This document shows positions 14,601 to 15,701 of a DNA stretch of 15,701 nucleotides, piece by piece (the stretch's first letter is position 1; every line of letters begins with the position of its first letter). Origin of the DNA: Bacteroidia bacterium (GTDB taxonomy: Bacteria > Bacteroidota > Bacteroidia > Bacteroidales > Azobacteroidaceae); contig BNTT01000063.1 of NCBI GenBank assembly GCA_025996815.1, positions 1 through 15,701 of the forward strand. The letters run 5' to 3'. Made by a program: the position numbers and the translations under genes. The notes under the pieces are model-generated. The model searched no databases. It was not told the DNA's origin and worked only from the letters and a program-made list of their open reading frames with translations.

Positions 14601-15630
14601 TTTCAAGCATCTTTTCGGTAGTAAGAAATTTGCCGTATTTGTTGATTTGTTTGGCTGAATCCGCTTTTGAATAACCGCCGGGGCGCGGAGGATACACTTC
14701 GGAGATGTCGTTACTGTTTGTGTAAACCCCTTCGTTGATAGTGACCCTGTCCTCGCCGCCGGCTTTGCCAACATAATTAGACCGCAGGTAGGTGTCCATT
14801 TCGTGCAGCAACAGCGTGGGTGCTTTTTGCTTGTCGGTATCGTCGAGCATGAGCGTTTCCGCCATGCTGCCGGAGAAAAAGAGTTTGTTTATGTCCAAAT
14901 ACGTGTGATAGTCGTAGCGAAAGCGGTCGATTTCCTGATACAATGTTTTATAGCCTGCCAGGCGCGTTTGTCCGGCGATTGAGGATTGCCATTTGGCTAT
15001 ATCTTTCAGTGCGTTGTCGGTTACCATTCCTCCCGTAGCATGTTCCCAGCCATCCGTGGGGGAGTAGTTCCAGTAGCGGTCGACCACTAATTTGACGCCG
15101 GCAGTTTCATGAGCCGGCTTCATTTTCCACGTTTTGTCGGTTTCGTCAAACCACCACCAGTCATAGACCACCTTCACATCATCCGTTTCGTAGTCCAGCG
15201 TCAAATCGGCGGCTTTGCGATAGATATAGGGGAGCGGTTCCATGCCATACTTCAAGGCATCCCATTGCTCTTGCCAGACTTGTTGCTGCCGCTCCTGTTC
15301 GGTCTGCGGATTGAGCACGCCGGGGGTGCCGCCCGGACCGATGGTTACGTCATTGCTTGCGCGCGTGGAGGCTGACTTCTTCGCTATCGTATCTATCCAA
15401 TTGATGATAAGTCCGCCATTTTTGGTCAGGGCATCAATCGTGGCATCGTCCAACACCCACTGCGGCTTTCCTTCCGGCTTTTCTTCTTCGGGTGGCTTCG
15501 GCAGGTCGGGTTGCTCCTCCAATATGTGGGAGGCGCACGCCGAAAACATGAGCGCAAGGCTCAATGCAAAAACTCTATAACCCGTTGATTTGCAGCGAGT
15601 TGATACAGATGGTAAAGATAACGTAATCAT
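11644..15630 (-). CDS. Large lipoprotein with six Big_2 domains and a DUF6273-like C-terminus
   Basis: A 1328-residue exported lipoprotein (lipobox FSAC, Cys32). After a Pro/Glu-rich linker (36-57), residues ~58-395 form an unrecognised, Trp/Tyr-rich domain. Six Big_2-type immunoglobulin-like repeats follow at about 399-476, 484-562, 563-640, 648-736, 740-817 and 818-899 (signature W-x-S-x-x-x-x-I-A-x-V ... G-x-V-x-G-V ... G-x-x-x-I). A beta-rich domain occupies ~900-1000. Residues ~1050-1328 match the style of DUF6273 / C-type-lectin-like modules: GDYIDLLSL, RHIVVGINSF, HVVFQFQNAPLDRNMNP, ILWLPTVSE, DYWLSTP, SSFCTI and a terminal GCVPAFCIQ. A Pro-Gly run (1259-1268) is inserted in that module. 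It probably sits at the cell surface as an adhesin-like or ligand-binding protein. Its promoter is at 15663-15692. Met1 is used because it gives a proper signal peptide 33 nt below the -7 box. Confidence 0.82.
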   Translation of the reverse strand: MITLSLPSVSTRCKSTGYRVFALSLALMFSACASHILEEQPDLPKPPEEEKPEGKPQWVLDDATIDALTKNGGLIINWIDTIAKKSASTRASNDVTIGPGGTPGVLNPQTEQERQQQVWQEQWDALKYGMEPLPYIYRKAADLTLDYETDDVKVVYDWWWFDETDKTWKMKPAHETAGVKLVVDRYWNYSPTDGWEHATGGMVTDNALKDIAKWQSSIAGQTRLAGYKTLYQEIDRFRYDYHTYLDINKLFFSGSMAETLMLDDTDKQKAPTLLLHEMDTYLRSNYVGKAGGEDRVTINEGVYTNSNDISEVYPPRPGGYSKADSAKQINKYGKFLTTEKMLESPIYVLQQDATLPSSHPELPNPKYSAPAAARGKLFEFYMGNVKGVDPAWWGGEEDAVIVLDDLDIYVGEIKPVSIRTIPSDISLAGIEWMSSIPDIASVKDGVAVGVSVGEAIISVSFEGRELARCTVRVTNDPDATAVTKVTLNKTMLEMYPGEVYDRLEASVTPPDATYRTVVWVSDDETIATVDSVGTVTAVSVGTTYIIARAGGVSAVCEVIVMFPAIILEDIVVHKGRTKLLKYTTFPPGSTLIDATWKSNDETIATVLAGAVTGVEEGKTTVTVTIANSRPASCTVTVLPMNPEDIPVESVAIYDADYDTITHSGGKELTELILPVGDTYQLHAEVLPDDATCDVVWVSEKPDIATVDQTGLVTAVKEGKANVIAIANGMTAVCEVSAETVTVKPPTLTVKMGETSDALLAVITPFNDPYETPVWWSENKDIATVDAKAGTVTGVLMGEVKIYATKGGGAYCVVTVKSNVEMDVTPDSLFLVVGERYNKLEVKITPPDGSDAAYTLSSENPDIAAVDEFGVIFGISEGKTKIFATTAAGLTDSCVVTVTYLIESEPFSSSVGNHTLEITLTNGTFAPATSLSMSQFALTTRGTRGVVSLDGGILRRASSTVCTITGLDSVKIAGEGQTITIHGSAFTTLPTRVWVVARGGPRDPSSPDLTIKFGKRVASDVLTQSIVYETYTDLHRMISRPAPNENFSTFVELGDYIDLLSLTLQDNDSTIIDKELDRGRLLRHIVVGINSFKRDIPSAVSISANNPGAPNHVVFQFQNAPLDRNMNPSATNAGGYYQSEMRSFLANSFFPGLKEAAGGITDEMFWAPSRKLLLPIGEGGSSADILWLPTVSEITGRDDWYPLHTTLQEEAKLPMARLEYYTNNDRRIKYDKDNLQGDYWLSTPLIVNPDGERLPQDLWPGPAPGPGLGWRYYWDLDRYHSSFCTIRSNCNLSEYHGEEYSEYHWKEAFHAFATHAIREFGCVPAFCIQ

Positions 15631-15662
15631 ATATTGTTTGTAAAAGTATTCATAACTCGCGA

Positions 15663-15692
15663 CAAAGGTACAAAAAATTTTGGAATATGCAA
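15663..15692 (-). promoter_or_regulatory. Bacteroidetes promoter for the large Big_2 lipoprotein
   Basis: On the minus strand TTG (15692-15690), exactly 19 nt and TACCTTTG (15670-15663) match the consensus. The transcript would begin about 26 nt before the ATG at 15630. A tiny frame (MNTFTNNI, 15653-15627) lies in the leader, and its TGA overlaps that ATG. Confidence 0.7.
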
Positions 15693-15701
15693 GGTTTATG
15701 G

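Overview
The window looks like a chromosomal segment of a Bacteroidota (Bacteroidales-like) genome. Several independent signs agree. Gene starts are preceded by the Bacteroidetes promoter pattern (TTG, about 19-21 nt, then TAnnTTTG). Shine-Dalgarno sequences are mostly absent. One surface protein ends in a type A type IX secretion (T9SS) sorting domain. Lipoproteins, BspA-type leucine-rich repeats and Big_2 domains are abundant.

Layout. Positions 1-74 (minus) hold the 5' end of a probable IS1595-type transposase. Positions 159-1189 (minus) hold a small HTH regulator and a uracil-DNA-glycosylase-superfamily protein, behind a roughly 270-nt leader that contains a striking 119-nt long hairpin. 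Positions 1550-4808 (plus) form a tight three-gene carbohydrate operon whose members are joined by two 4-nt start/stop overlaps: an endonuclease/exonuclease/phosphatase-fold lipoprotein, an exported MGH1/GH63-like glycosidase and a ROK sugar kinase. A Tat-exported Gfo/Idh/MocA oxidoreductase (4800-6137, minus) converges on it with a 9-nt overlap. The likely theme is cleavage of a glucoside-like substrate in the periplasm, cytoplasmic phosphorylation of the released sugar, and redox processing of a sugar derivative.

Positions 6200-7470 carry no intact gene and read as a genomic scar. There is a 427-bp inverted repeat, a winged-helix gene tail, an hsdS (type I restriction specificity subunit) N-terminal remnant with an in-frame stop, a strong promoter driving a dead lipoprotein signal peptide, and a run of RNA-like hairpins. 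Nothing there supports a functioning restriction system.

Positions 7471-11457 (plus) encode a small two-helix membrane protein of unknown function. It is translationally coupled to a large BspA-like leucine-rich-repeat surface protein with Big_2, InlB_B-like and T9SS sorting domains. That big gene is split by a +1 frameshift near 8866-8873. A near-perfect 109-nt palindrome (11457-11565) separates it from the convergent gene at 11644-15630, a 1328-residue lipoprotein with six Big_2 domains and a C-terminal DUF6273/C-type-lectin-like module.

I see no CRISPR array, tRNA, rRNA, reverse transcriptase or complete defence locus. The parts most worth follow-up are the frameshifted BspA gene with its membrane partner, the 119-nt hairpin, the structured region at 7154-7423, and the scar with its hsdS remnant.
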